Positions 11,264 to 23,739 of a stretch of DNA of 64,000 nucleotides are shown here, piece by piece. Positions within the stretch are counted from its first letter, which is position 1, and every line of letters begins with the position of its first letter. The stretch covers positions 19,778,001 through 19,842,000 of the forward strand of contig OX359246.1 in NCBI GenBank assembly GCA_947179485.1. The letters are read 5' to 3'. Under the pieces are notes generated by a model that did not search any database, had not been told where the DNA came from, and worked only from the letters and a program-made list of their open reading frames with translations. Origin of the DNA: Allacma fusca (Eukaryota; Arthropoda; Collembola; Symphypleona; Sminthuridae). The position numbers and the translations under genes were made by a program.

Positions 11264-12892
11264 TCCCTGAACAGATGATACCAGATATTATTAAACGTCA
11301 TCATAATCCAGTGTCCCACACAGGACACACCAAGGCTCTGAAGGAAATACAACAAAGTTACTACTGGAAAACAATGAGTAAAGACATCAAGGAATTTATA
11401 CAATCTTGTAAATTTTGTCAGGAACGCAAAACTCCCCGTGGACAAAAGGAGCCAGGTGAATTTCAATTTATTCTCATTCCTCTCAAACCATTTGAGAGAA
11501 TACAACTCGATGTCCAGGGCCCATTAACGAATAAAGACGGGCGCCCAAGATATATCATAACTGCCATTTTCTATCTTACCAAGTTTCTCGTAGCTGAAGT
11601 TACAGCTATAGCAGATGCTCAAACTATTGCAAAATTCATTTTCAACAAAATAGCATCAGTCTATTCCCTTCCAGAAATAATGCAATCCGACCAATGTACA
11701 GAATTTAATAATGTCGTCGTTACCGAACTTTCCAAAATATTCGATTTTAAAATGCAGTATTCCACAGCTTTCGACCCGCAAAGTCAGGGGCTCATCGAGA
11801 GAACACATCAGACATTAGGAGACTGCATTGCTATGTACAGAGCTGAAAATAAGGCCGACAGGCCTCAAGCACTCCCAGCTATTACCTTCCACCTCAATAA
11901 CACTCCACATAGCTCACACGGTTTCACCCCTTTCTACATGTTGCATGGTTTTTATGCACGCACCCCTTTTAAGAAATGCATTCCCTACTTATAATCCCGA
12001 AAATCCGAACGTCCAAGACATGACTACACTTTGGAAAAATACTCACAACATTTGGACCCATCATAGAGAAACATACACAGCCCGTGTAAATAAGTCTAAA
12101 CGAACAGTAACCTACAATATTGGCGACAATGTCCTCATTGAGCACACGTCCATACAGCCTGGAACAAAAACTAAATTACTACCCAGATGGAAAGGACCAT
12201 TTTGTATCATTGATCGACCCTCAGAAGTCAACTATACTATAAGAGGATCTGTTGGTAACACAGTTAAAACCCTCACAGTTCATGTCTCTAGATTAAAGAT
12301 ATTCCATGAACGACCTAATGTGTTCAATACTAAATCTCTGCTCAATAATGACTATGAGTCTCCAGAGCAGGAACCGCCTACAAATCTACAGGACATTCCT
12401 AAAGAACTCACTAAATCTACAGGAGAACTACCCTATCCAGAACCTGATGTAATCCCTGACATTATTTCTGAGGAACCTTTACGTCCGAATCCTGATAATA
12501 TTCTTGATCCAAATTTACCTACAAATGAAGATCAGGCATTTCCATTACGAGATACAGTGCCACCATTCCCGGCACAACCAAATCCTCCCACTATTCCAGA
12601 ATCACCAGAACAACCTCATAAACCTACATATAGAGAAGCGCTATTATCTATGCCTAAAGATTCCACTGTGGAAATTCCTCATTCCTCATCTATAACTATT
12701 CCTAATAAATGTGTTAGGAGAACACAGCAGCAACTCTTGGAACAAGAGTCTCAACAAATATTACCCACAGATTTTTATTCCCGTACAGATTCCGAATTTC
12801 GACGTAGTACACGGACTAATATTCATGCCATGGACAATTTTTTCAACTTCACCATGCTTCAACCCACCAATAATCATAGTTACCAACTATAA
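11260..12892 (+). pseudogene. Gypsy integrase with GPY/F-type C-terminus, one frameshift
   Basis: The N-terminal HHCC zinc-binding segment is visible (HHNPVSHTGH, then CKFCQERK). The DD35E catalytic triad is intact: Asp at residue 84 (11509), Asp at 144 (11689) and Glu at 180 (11797), with 35 residues between the last two. Both the Asp-144 context (SDQCTEF, usually SDRGTEF) and the Glu context (GLIERTH) are recognisable. The frame ends at 11994. The continuation, including the PRWKGPF segment near 12184 (GPY/F module), lies one frame over and runs Pro-rich to 12892, so a single frameshift sits near 11985-11995. Confidence 0.88.
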
Positions 12893-14642
12893 TATTGCCT
12901 TCAGCTTCATTTAAAGTACATTCTATATGCTCAACAAATTTTATGAACAATTTCAATTGCAACAGCATTTTATTCAACACACCATAAGTCTACTTCCCAT
13001 TCCGGAGTCGTCCACAAAATTACAATCCAACACACCATATACTGCTGCTATAGGTCCTGTGACCTCTCATGACCTCAAATTTTTGGCGTGACCCGTATAC
13101 GACAGGGCCACTCGAGGATTTCCCCCCAACCCCCCCAAATGACGGGCCACCCTTCCCTCACGAAGTGACCCTCCCTTATTGAGTATCAGCCCTTCTAAAG
13201 GAATCACATGATGACCTGTCTGCTTCAACTAACCAGAAATAATGTATCATGAAAAATTACAGAAAATCAATACAAAAATCTGTGCCTTTCAAAAGGTCAC
13301 ATCCTCGGAAATTTGTCTAAGTCCCAAGTGTCATTAATTGACCAACGTTATTAAACACACACAAAACCATCCTATGGCAGGGGTTCCCGACCCTCTCAGG
13401 TGCCTTGAACTCCCCTTGAACTTTCAGACCAACAAGTCTCTGTGTGCTCATAACGTTAGCCACCTCAATTACACTATAACCGACTATCATTAACAAATTA
13501 ACTGGATCCCCGAGTTGCAAGGGCAAGACAACTCGAAGACCCGTCTCCTAACAAAAATTAAAAGACGAAAAAGAAACACACCATACGAAGAACAAAATAA
13601 TAATATTTGGAACTTCACATCTTCTATGTTCACCACCACCAGCACACAGACTCCCGCTGTTACCCTGTAACATTAAAAAAAAAACACGGCATTATAATTT
13701 TATTCTGAGAATAATACTAATGTGCAAATTCCTTTCTGAGTTCAAGCAAAATTTCCCACTCACTATTGCAAACTTTACAACATGACCCATATTTAGGAAT
13801 GTTAAGGTCAGCACCCTCTTTGATGACAGCTACAACTGCAAGCACACATGGGACGCCATGACATTTGCAAGTCATCTACAATCAAGAAAATACACAAAAA
13901 AAATATTATATTTAATGACTCACAATTTTTCCTAGCTTTACAAACACTTTCACATAATACCCACACATCACACTCTTATATTACACACATAGGAGTTTTT
14001 ATCTTAGATTTATGCAAACGTACTATGAGCTTCAGCTCCCAACACATTTTTCTTCATTTCCCGAATTTGAGCTGATTACTCCAATTCACCCCTTCACATT
14101 GGTTACCCTGTATACACACAAAAAATTCTGTAAATTCTACTATACACACACTTTAATTTCATACTATAAGCTCCTTTTCAATTCCAATCTCTAAAAATCC
14201 CAATAGAAAAATTTTACTCAGCGTGCATAAAGTCTCAATCTTGTAAATCTCTCCTCCAAATTGTACTCCATACTATCTTAAGAATTCTGAGGACAGAATT
14301 TTCTGCCACTCCCGGAAGTTTATACAGCCTTTTTGTACCACTAGTGTCTAATACTAATGAAGTTCTAAAGAAAATATACGTTTTTATACGAAAATTATAT
14401 GTTAAAATGATATTACTAGAGCAAATAATATTTGCAGAGCTAAAACGTTTGTATTCAACTCCAGTGGAAAACGTTCAAGCAAAGAAAACGCGAAGAAGAC
14501 TACAAGAAACTACGTCGTCCCGGCCCAAATTGAAAGCGGCCAGAAATACCAACAGCAGCCAAAAATTCCTTGACAGACCTCGACATTTTTCATTGCCTAA
14601 CATTTTAAACAATGGGGACATTGTTTCCTCTTCGCCTTAGAA
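12893..14642 (+). other. 3' internal region of the gypsy element, no envelope gene seen
   Basis: About 1.75 kb between pol and the 3' LTR. It has a C-rich run at 13120-13138 and a 98-codon open frame at 14344-14640 (basic, NVQAKKTRRR-like) that I cannot identify. No membrane-protein or envelope-like reading is present, and the last 15 bases before the LTR are pyrimidine-rich rather than a polypurine tract. Confidence 0.5.
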
Positions 14643-14824
14643 TGTTAACCGATATTTAGTTTTATGACTTTCAATACATGTAATAATAACATCAGCATAC
14701 ATATCTATACTACCAAGTTGTAAAGACATGAAATTACGTTAGGTACTTGCCTTAACTAAATATTATTGGTTAAAATGAAAACTAAAGTGAATACTGGAGG
14801 TGGGCACTAAGGAGCTCACCTCCG

Positions 14825-14832
14825 TATAAAAA
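14825..14832 (+). promoter_or_regulatory. TATA box of the 3' LTR
   Basis: TATAAAAA at the same LTR offset as 1661. It could drive transcription outward into 15690 onward. Confidence 0.5.
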
Positions 14833-15542
14833 CGCGTGCCTCCGAAGGCACAGCAGAGGAGAGTAACTTCAGATCTAGAGCTAAACACAAGCGAGAGAAC
14901 GCGTGAGACAAGAACTTTACTGTGTAACCATCCTACGCATTATATCAATAAAAGTATACGTGTGAGAATAACTTACTATACCAACATACGCACTTTTTTC
15001 TCATATGCTGAGACACAAACCCGCAATCCCTCACAGCCAGCTTGTGCATCTCTACCTTCTACACTTTTCCCCATCATCTCATTTCTCTCTTTCAATTCCT
15101 TTAATCTTGCTTATTTTATTCCATTACATTGTTTTCCATTCCTTTTCCTCCAAGGGCACATCATAACGAACCACATCATCTATAGCCATAATAACAATAT
15201 TCTGATACTATTTTATCCGGTTATATAATTACTTCACAATAACATAAGAACAATTAATGTATAAATACAAATTTAAGTCGAACTAACACGCTTTATCCTG
15301 TATATTTTTCTTGATTGTTCACCTCAAAAGCATATCCTTATTCTTATCATAGATGGAAATTTTTGTCTCCCTCTGCCTCTTTGTGCGAGGGATAGATCAT
15401 AGTCTGCAAACACTCTCCCTCGTCATCAATCCAGCGACACGTTGCGGATTGTTCTCGCCCTCACCCTCGTGAGGGGCTAATTTTAAAGTTCTTTCCTCTC
15501 CCTCGCCCTCGTGAGTGCCCTCGTTATTTTATGTTATACGTA

Positions 15543-15548
15543 AATAAA
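15543..15548 (+). terminator. Polyadenylation signal AATAAA in the 3' LTR
   Basis: Same LTR offset (13164 bases on) as the signal at 2379. In this copy it is the one that would end element RNA. Confidence 0.45.
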
Positions 15549-15685
15549 CTCCCATACAATTTTCTACAATCTCTGTGCTTTCAAAAAAAATGTTCACGGT
15601 TACTTTTTAAAAATACGACAGTACTATATTATTTCCCTATACAGCCAAGCAAGTCGGTAGTATATACAGCAAGCCGAGAAGCACA

Positions 15686-17743
15686 GCGTTCTGAAACGTT
15701 GTCGCAGAGGAGAACTTTTTCAGCTCGCTCAGCTCGCTGTGCTGCTCGACATATACCAACTGCTTGCAGCATACAGGAAGCTCGCAATATTACGCAATTT
15801 TAGATTATCACTTAAAAGCGCTTATCATAATTATTATAAACATAAATCATCAAATAGTCTGGTATTGAGAAAAACTACGTTCGGTTACAGCACTGACGAA
15901 TGCAGGAGGGGAGAATTTTAATGACTGAACTTTGTACACATAAGTGTGGGATTCTTATTATAGAAAAAAAATAGAATTTAAAGTACTTATTGCAACAGTT
16001 TTTATATGTAACGTCAGAAAAATTCTCCGAATTTGTATTGCTGAAGTTATTTGCTCACTATTTGTTAATTACAAGCCTTTACATCCATACATTTGATCTT
16101 TATATCCCATAAAAGTATCATTAGCAATTAAGGATTGATTTGTAGGAACCATGGACTTTAGTAACAAAAGCAATTGAAAAGTGTTGAGCTAATACGAATT
16201 CCTTTAACTTTTAGTATTTTAAATTATCTGTGCGTCCAGTGTCTGAGGCTTCAGTTACAATATTACGGTACAACTGAGATATACACAAATTATAATAACA
16301 AAAAATCATATTTGATCAACACGTTATGCTGATCCACTAAAGGGTGACGCACCATACAGTAATGCAACAGCAAGATTTAATATCAATGTTGGTTGGTATT
16401 AAGTTGATCAAGCGATTAGTTAAATTCCCCGTGTATAGCCAAATATTGAGTTTGGGAGAGAACTTAAGTGAGCTGGAGCGTTGTACCATATATTTTTGAT
16501 GATGAACTGCCAACTAGCTATTTGAAGCGAATTATTAGTCTTACAATTAATAGTTTACATGTCTATATGTTCACTATATATGTATTTAGGAAGGAGTTAG
16601 AAGGTAGAATATATTGTGTTGGTGTGTGTGTGTGTTTTAAATCAGCGAACGAAGAAGTAGTTGCAGTTTGAATTACATTGTTAAAATAAGCATAAACTCG
16701 ATTTTCTTTTATCTTGTTGAAATAATAGTGAGAGTATCTGTATTTGCTAACTGGTGGATGACTTAGAAATTTATGATTGTATTTATAAATTGTTAGCTCA
16801 CCTTCAGTTATTGAATTCTGTCAACGATTTAGCGTGATAAAGGAAAACTAGGCATTCTGGTAGTTTTTCCCGTTCTAACGGTTCTAAATAGAACAGGTAG
16901 GATGAACTGGTTGTTATTGCGCACCAAAAAGTACCGAAATACTTTTCAATCAGCAAAAGAAATTCATCCCTGAACCTGTACAGTGCACACGGAATGGGTC
17001 CAGAATCCAGCCGAGTCCCTTTCTGTAACTGTTAACTACAAATATTTCAATCTAGAAAGCCAACGTGGGCCAAGTTTTGGAAAGTCACTTTTGTTCTATA
17101 AACATCCACCCTTTCCCCCTTTTAAAACCCCTAATTTCCACTCTCAAAATTGGGTTCAGAATCTCATTTTCCCAAAAACCCTATCCCAAAATATCCTGTT
17201 CAAAACGTTTTGAACCCGAATCGCACCCAAACATGCGGATGGAACCCGTATCCATGACAGGCACAGAATGTGATTATTACGAATTATCTCATAATGCTGT
17301 TTAAAGATTTCCCGAATTCCAAAGGAGGAGTTTGATTCTCCGAAATATTTTATTTTCTCAAGTGATTATTCAAAAAATGTACTAACTCGTGAAATACCGT
17401 TATTAGCAGTTATAATCTAATTTATTTGGGGTGAACCAGGGATGCTAAATATAATATTCTTGGAAATATCGCCATTTTATCACCGATATAACTTGCGATA
17501 AAAATCGTCAATTGTGTCGACAATATCGGTTTCTCGCAAATATCAATTTCCATACATTGGACCTGTTTCTAATGTATCTTCGGTAGCGCGGTTAAATCAG
17601 AATAATACAATGGGACTCATGTAAATGGTATACAATCATTACAGGTTTAAAAAGCGCTACCATACATGATCATTCATTTCTTTCTAAATTAAAATTGCCC
17701 GCGCCAATAAGTACTGTAAGCTGTAAACTATAAGGCATTCAAT
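15686..17743. other. Intergenic, no gene seen
   Basis: No supportable coding region. Short open frames have no recognisable content. A short GT run sits at about 16619-16635. The dispersed repeat at 16917-17102 is listed separately. At 17455-17560 there is a cluster of words such as ATATCG, GCGATA and CCGATA on both strands, reminiscent of MITE arms but without a matching end. Confidence 0.5.
16917..17102. repeat. Dispersed repeat, copy 1
   Basis: Aligns by eye with 28669-28832: both run from a TTGC(G/A)CACCAAAAAG start through GAAAGCCAACGTGGGCCAA to TTTGTTCTATAAA. Identity is high with small indels. Class unknown, no coding content. Confidence 0.7.
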
Positions 17744-19425
17744 TCAAAAAGAGATGAGCAGATTGACAAGGTTGCTTGTAACAAAATCTAAAAACTCCGG
17801 AGTCGTTGTCCTCTCAAAAGCCTGGAAGGACCCAACTAACAGTCCCGTGTTCCGAATTGCAGAAATATTTCTCTTGACGAGCTCGTGTCTTCGACCATCT
17901 CTATTACTCCCCGATACCACAATTATATCTTCTAACAGGTCATCCAACAGGTTAGGTATGGAAAAGGCATGGCCGTAAACGTAGCAGAAAACTGCAGAAG
18001 TTTCGAGTCCAATAATCAGCAAACAAAATCCATCCACTGGGGAGCTGTGAATGAGCTTCAGGCCACAAAAGGTTAAGGAAACAGCTGCAATTATACAAGC
18101 CATCTTGCATAAAAAGTGTTCATTCGCAAAGCCTTGATTGTACAACTGAATATTTAGCTGAATACGTCTGCATGTTCCCACGGCAGAGATTAGGTATTCT
18201 GTGGATGGTAGTAAACGGGCCGCCCTACATACATTAACGATGTTATGCTTTAATGACTTTATTGAATTAGCATAGCATTATATTGTGCTCTTTCGAATTA
18301 TTTCGTTCCCCTGTTTTCAATTTAATTCGTTTGCAGGTATTTGAAAAAAAATATTTTTTGATTTATCGACCTGCAGGGGTTGATTAATAAACTATTTTCA
18401 CCCCTAGCCATATACTTCAATAAAGATAAATGGCCCTTTCCGCATCCAATCTTAGGGCCTTTTTTGTCTTTTTACCCTGAAACTGTAAATTCTTTTATGT
18501 TGTTGCTGCCACCCTATAAAAAAAAGTTTTGTTGGGGGGGCCCTTACCCAAAATGTTGAATTTCCTCTTCAATCATAAATTTTGCCTTTTGAAACATGGA
18601 CATCTGCATAAAAAGTGACAACATTTCCTGAGGGGAGATGAAGAATCGCATGGGTAACTCAACAGCCATGGATATCCAAATTTGCACCATGCTGTTATCG
18701 GAAAAGGCGGATCCAATGAAGCATGATCTGGACGGCTTGATTAGGATTAAAAGCAGCAAGAAGAGAGACCATGCTATGTGAAGAAAAGCGAAGATAAAAA
18801 TTGTGAATATTTCTTGAATAGAATACTGGCGCCATCCGAAGTTAGTTTTCCGTTCTGAAATTAAGGTGTAACATTTAAAATAAGTTGTTTTGGGGATGGC
18901 TTTACTGCAGTTCAGATTACATCTGTCTATATAAACAGTTTACTCTTTCTGGAGCTCAGCCATAAAAAATGCATTTTGGACATTTCGATTTTATAACAAT
19001 CTGGGCTTTCTTGTGTTCGCAATTACATTCATGTACATAATATTATCCGCTATATTTATTTTCTTACCGTCTCCTTTATACAGTTCATTGAATAAAAACA
19101 CTAAACGTTGTGGATTTAAAGCCAAAAGTTCAAATGTATGTAACAGTACTGTAATATTTACAACGAGTAACATTGCGTGTAATGTCATATCCAGTAGATT
19201 GATCCCAAATCCCTGAAAGCAATACCTTTTTAGAAATGTCGCCCCTGAAATTATTGTGCATATGACAACAAAAATTAATTGAACTAAAAAAGCTCGCTTC
19301 TTCCATGAAGATTTAGTTAACAGCAATTTCCCGGTTTCTAGGTCAACCTCTAATGGGATAGTACACAGCCATGAAGCGACGTTTAGATTTCTAAAGTTCC
19401 AGCGGACTTCGTAGCGGCTTAGCAT
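17744..19425 (-). CDS. Seven-helix chemoreceptor (gustatory-receptor-like), three exons, intact
   Basis: Exons on the minus strand: 19425-19068 (358 nt), 18854-18548 (307 nt), 18167-17744 (424 nt, stop included), giving 362 residues. Donors are GTAAGA and GTAAGG; acceptors are TTTCAG and ATGCAG; intron phases are 1 and 2. The N-terminus has the family signature of a Pro plus Asp-rich turn (TIPLEVDLETGKLLLT), followed by hydrophobic helices. Exon 2 contains WSLFLLLLILI, and exon 3 ends with LLVGSFQAFER and NLVNLLISF. The length and multi-helix profile fit insect-type gustatory receptors, ligand-gated cation channels in sensory neurons. The phase pattern and 307-nt exon 2 are shared with the plus-strand genes at 53409-62011. 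Subfamily and ligand cannot be told from sequence. Confidence 0.8.
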
Positions 19426-19798
19426 ATTGACTAAGTTACACTAAGCTTGAGTGAAGAGCAACTATTTGCTTTTCTAAAAAGAGCTAATCTCGTTTAGTAT
19501 TATTTCTTAATTAGAAAATTGAAGGAACAATTTGTTATGTACCGTTCACCACCGGATATTGCTCCTATTTGAAATTGTGTGAGTTTGTTCTGCTTTAGTG
19601 GATGTTCCGCACTAAGAAACGTCGATGAATAAAATATACTTTACACATGATTGTCAACGAAACAATTATTTTCATTATATATTCTCATTGGTATCTAAGT
19701 ACCACAATTTAGGTCAACATTTAAAACACTCCTTCAGTATTCTATTAGTCTATAAGTCCATTTAAGTTCTAAACTATAATTTAAGCATGAGGATAAAA
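19426..19798. other. Upstream region of the receptor gene
   Basis: AT-rich 5' flank of the minus-strand receptor; no clear TATA element or other gene seen. Confidence 0.4.
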
Positions 19799-20258
19799 CA
19801 GGGTTGCACAATTGAAAATGCCTTATATATATAAATATTATATATAATATAATATTTTCCGAATCAATGGTTTCCAAGCAATGTTTAATAATAACCATCG
19901 TTGATTTTCATTAAATTATTGTCGAATTTTGAATTATTAAACCCTTTTTAATTTTTCCGTATAATTGATTGGGTTAACCCCTCTGCATGAGTAATAAATT
20001 ATGCGCATTGTTTATATTAGAAGATCAGCAGTAACATTTTCTAAAATGCATGGGTTTGTTTATGTCAAAAAACTTGGGACCAAACGCTAATGGAAAAATA
20101 GAAGTGTATATGCTTCTGCAAAAATGCCTTATGTATGTATGTATATGCCGAATACTCGACTACTGGAAACGCTTAAAATTTCAGGCAACTTTTAGCATTT
20201 CGGACATTTTCAGATGAGTAGCCACAAAACTTTGGACATTTTCATTTGCGCAACCCTG
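19799..20258. mobile_element. Old hAT-type MITE
   Basis: About 460 bp bounded by imperfect inverted repeats of 23 bp, starting CAGGGTTGCACAATTGAAAA on the left with the matching ...TTTGCGCAACCCTG on the right (two mismatches). CAGGG fits the hAT end consensus YARNG. The flanking 8-mers ggataaaa and gattaaaa agree at 6 of 8, as expected for an eroded target-site duplication. No coding capacity. Words such as AAAATGCC and CATTTT recur inside on both strands. A truncated copy lacking the left end lies at about 23750-24139. Confidence 0.65.
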
Positions 20259-20735
20259 GATTAAAAATTATAAGTAATGTGTTTACAAAAATAAGCTTTC
20301 TTTTAACTCATTTGCATTTAAGATAAATTGTACCATCAGATATATGCAATTAAGTAGCAATTGGGATAATTTTACAACTTTAATTAACTATAATTTTTAT
20401 GCCAATTACATTTAAAGTAGTGACATTTCTCATGTTAAAAGTGTCCAATTGGGACTATTGTTGAATTTCGACAACACAGTCTCTCATATAATTAAGCTAA
20501 TTATTCCACAATTATTATATTTTATAACTACCGTGAGTTTCCACGTAGTCTCCATTATTTTCTCGTCAATTATAAGCTCTCGCTTATATTGTTTTGTCCA
20601 TGTACAGCTACTGTTCTGCATGAATCCTCTGCAAGATTTTCCCTCGTTCCTTCCATACACATAAGGAGTATAAATATGTACATATATTTATAAGTAGTAG
20701 TTACTGAATATGGCGTTAATGCTTTCGTAAAAATG
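19855..20735. repeat. Segmental duplication, copy 1
   Basis: Aligns by eye with about 23740-24660, including most of the MITE and 480 bases beyond it (shared segments such as ACAACTTTAATTAACTATAA). In copy 2 the block abuts a receptor exon-3 relic, while here the complete receptor gene lies beyond it, so the two copies differ by a deletion. Confidence 0.6.
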
Positions 20736-20759
20736 TCTGCTTATTAATATAAAACCCCT

Positions 20760-21340
20760 TTGTAGGAATTACTTAAAACAATACTGGCAAGCAACCAAAT
20801 GGTGGATATTGTTGCACAGAACCTTGCAAAAGCTTTATTGCGTCTCTCTGCTCTCTGTTCCACAAGGATTTCGTTTTTACAATGGTCTACAAATGCAATT
20901 ATTAAAGGCAGTTTGAATTACATGTGTTTTGTAGATCAAAGACAAAACAGTAATAGTCGAGGTTATAACTACAACTGAAACAATCACGGCCATCCAAATT
21001 TGATTTTGAGAAGGTTTGGTTAAAAGGAATGACCCCTGTACACTTTTTACAGTCTGAAGTTAAAAATTTGTATGATTCCATATATGTATCAGTTGTAAAG
21101 ATAGTGTAAGGAATCGTCCCCATAGATTGCAACTCGAGCAAGAAAAGTTGATTTGTGCTGCTAAGGATTTTTTGGTTCGTGTTCACAAACACAGTTTTGT
21201 TAACAAAATGAAAACAGCAATTATTTCTTTTGGAAGGAAGTGGAGACGTTTTTTTAGGAACTCAAAAGAACAATAAACTGCTCTTCCATTATTTAGACTT
21301 TTCTAGAGAAACAAAAATTTCTTCATGAGCACCCAGTTTG
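20760..21340 (-). pseudogene. Ionotropic-receptor relic (middle part only)
   Basis: Minus-strand fragments match the intact receptor at 29467-31620. The reading ILSSTNQLFLLELQSMG then TTDTYMESYKFLTSD corresponds to its residues about 311-349. The nucleotide sequence from 20760 to 20990 aligns with the coding sequence for helix 1, pore and helix 2, but with frameshifts and small deletions. Neither the N-terminal domain nor the C-terminal half is present. A dead fragment, about 8 kb from the main cluster, so the cluster was once wider. Confidence 0.75.
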
Positions 21341-21345
21341 CAATC

Positions 21346-23369
21346 AATGGTGGCAAATGGTTGTCTCAACATTACTTTCGTTGGCACAAGTTCGGTTGGA
21401 GTTGCGTTGGGAACTTGTATTGGTAAGCTGTTGGCCCATGCACACAAACGCAATAAAAATAGACTTTTGATTTCATAAATTCATTGAAGCATTCTAAACG
21501 AACAAGATTCCTATCATAGTTTCCTTTCAGAAAATGTAATATCGCCATTTTGTTCAAAATACCTGATTGAACTTTTACTGTTGACGATAAATAAATACGA
21601 CACTTGTTTAAATTGCCAATTATTATCCAGGATCATGAAAAATATAACCATTTCAGTAGTTAGACATATTTCCATTTATGATTTTACGAGGAAAACGTCC
21701 GAAAATGTGCAAAACTGGAAAAACGCGCTTCGTATTTCCATTTTAGATTTTACCTATGTAAATGTTTTGTTCAAAAAGGTTTACGCTTGTAAAGCATTGG
21801 GTTTTAGCGGTTGAAAACGGTTTTTGAATTAAATAAGCTTTTTTAATCGATTGCTACTGCTTCGAAAAGATGATGAACACTTTTATGTTTTGTCGAAGAA
21901 ATCGATGAGTCGTGTTTCTCATATGCTGTTGTGAACATGTTATTTTAGATCGGCATCAACCCCCGACCATCGTGTATGTGTTCATACGTTCGGGCTTTAA
22001 TGTAGTCGAAGTGTTTCACCCAAAGTAATGGCTCAGACTTGGAGTAATGAACATTCAAGTGCTATTTTTCCATTTATCCTTTCGTACCATATCTCAAAGT
22101 CTGCGTGAACGAATTTCCTGCAACGTTTTGTGAATATAACCAATAATAACAGTAAGGCTGATTGTGAGTTCGTATTGAACTTTGAATTCATTTTGCTCAA
22201 AAATCTTAATGTTTGCAAAAATTCTGATTTCAACACTATTAGATATTCCTCAACTACTTGATCAATTTCAACGAAATACGAAATCAGCCTTACTGCCTGC
22301 ACAAAACTGTCCGCAAAGGATTAGTCGAAACGGTTCCAGGCTATATTATCACCGGCCAATTATTCTGTAGTGTCAAAAAGAAATAAAAGGCTTTCGGTCA
22401 CAATTGTAGCAACCACATTGCCGTCCACTCATTAAAATGATTTAAAACATAAATTTGTTTGTATTGATTTTACTCAAGTATGCAGAATAATTAAATCCTT
22501 GTGTTTTTTCCGGGTGTTATGGCTGTGGGTGTATGTACCGTATGAGTCTGAACTAAGTAAAGTGGTAAAGGAGGTAGTAAGTAAAGGAGTAAAGTGGAAA
22601 AAAGTGGGGAAAATGAGACGACTTTTACCAACTTAAAAACTCAGATTTAATTTAACTTTAAAAAGAGAACAAGTGTTCAGGTGAGTTGCTGGAAAGAGAG
22701 TGTGGTTTTGTTAGATTCCTTGGAAGTAAATCGGTTGGCATTATTTTAGTGGTTATTTAGTCACAAAGGCATTATACATAAAAAGAGAGGGAATGGAACA
22801 TTTACAATCAATAAACTAAAAATAAACTTGACCTGACTAGGAGTCAAGCCAATGGTCACGCACTGATTTAGTGTGTCCAGTGCAACTGTCAAACCTAAAG
22901 TCATTTACATAATGTAGAGCTTTGGTAAGTCTAAAAGGTAAGAATGTGTTGAAGGAGAGAAGCGAGCGTAAACACCTTGCATATTTCTTGAATAATTACG
23001 TCATGAAAAGCGTTCCTCACAATTTTGTATTCATTTATTGAATTAAGTTATAAATCCATGAGTCAAAAAGCAAAAATTACAAATTCAAAATAATGTGGAT
23101 GTACGTATATACGTGGATGCCTGTTACGTGTAAAATGTTTATTATTGTTTTTTACAACAAATAATGATGTGAAATTAAATGTTTTTCAGAAAAGAGTTTC
23201 TTTACGCAAGGTTTAACATTACTATTTCTTGTGCTTGATTCCATTTGCATGAAAGTTTTTCGTTTAATTTATAAGAAGTGGAGAGTCAACAAAAATGTCT
23301 AACCAAGTTGACACATTCTCTTTCCAGCCCCAATAAGTACTGCAAGCTGCAAATTGTGAGGAATTCCAT
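21346..23369. other. Intergenic, no gene seen
   Basis: Several open frames of 60-90 codons (for example minus strand 22302-22033) have no recognisable domain or splice context. Sequence is AT-rich throughout; nothing else noted. Confidence 0.4.
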
Positions 23370-23680
23370 TCAAAACGCGATGAGCAGGTTGGCAAGGTTG
23401 TTTGTAACAAAATCTAAAAACTCAGGAATCTCTGTTCTCTCGAAAGCCCGGAAGGACCCAACTAATAGTCCCGTGTTTCGTATCGCAGAAATATTTCTCT
23501 TGACGAGATCGTGTCTTCGACCATCTCTATTACTCCCCGAAACCATCATTATATCTTCTAACAGCTCATCCAACATGTTAGGTATGGAAAAGGCATGACC
23601 GTAAAAGTAGCAGAAAGCTATAGGTGTTTGGAGCCCAAGCATCAGCATGCAAAATCCGTCCAATGGGGAACTGTGAATGA
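23370..23680 (-). pseudogene. 7TM receptor exon-3 relic
   Basis: The minus-strand reading KLIHSSPLDGFCMLM ... VKRNISAIRNTGLLVGSF ... FVTNNLANLLIAF is a close relative of exon 3 of the gene at 17744-19425, ending at the same place. Homology stops abruptly near 23680, inside the exon, where unrelated intergenic sequence begins. No exons 1 or 2 follow upstream. The 5' part of the gene was lost by deletion, joining the exon directly to the segmental-duplication block. Confidence 0.8.
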
Positions 23681-23739
23681 GCTTAGGCTGATTAAAATTA
23701 ATTGTCTTTGAATAAATCCTTTTAAAAGGTACAGTTATA

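Larger units (their letters stand above)
1479..15685 (+). mobile_element. Ty3/gypsy-type LTR retrotransposon, degenerate, carrying a nested LINE
   Basis: Two 1043-bp direct repeats (1479-2521, 14643-15685) start TGTTAACC and end GCACA. They enclose gag with two CCHC knuckles, an aspartic protease, reverse transcriptase, RNase H and a DD35E integrase in the Ty3/gypsy order (integrase after RNase H). The element is 14.2 kb, of which about 4.75 kb is an inserted LINE, so the original was roughly 9.4 kb. Stops and frameshifts in pol make it non-autonomous now. No envelope gene is evident. I see no target-site duplication (ctctatat before, gcgttctg after), no TGG-starting primer-binding site after the 5' LTR and no polypurine tract before the 3' LTR. 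These could mean recombination between copies or decay. Confidence 0.9.
14643..15685 (+). repeat. 3' LTR
   Basis: Partner of 1479-2521, same length, about ten substitutions and no indel seen. Right boundary GCACA at 15681-15685, after which the flank diverges from the sequence following the 5' LTR (only gc is shared). Confidence 0.92.

Noticed and set aside
12893..14343. Envelope gene downstream of gypsy pol
   Set aside because: No long open frame, signal peptide or membrane anchor; nothing beyond short chance frames.
14344..14640. Possible extra gene (98 codons) just before the 3' LTR
   Set aside because: No recognisable domain and no supporting context. It is kept only as a remark in the gypsy 3' region.
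17455..17560. Another MITE, because of ATATCG/CGATAT words
   Set aside because: No inverted ends or target-site duplication could be found around it.
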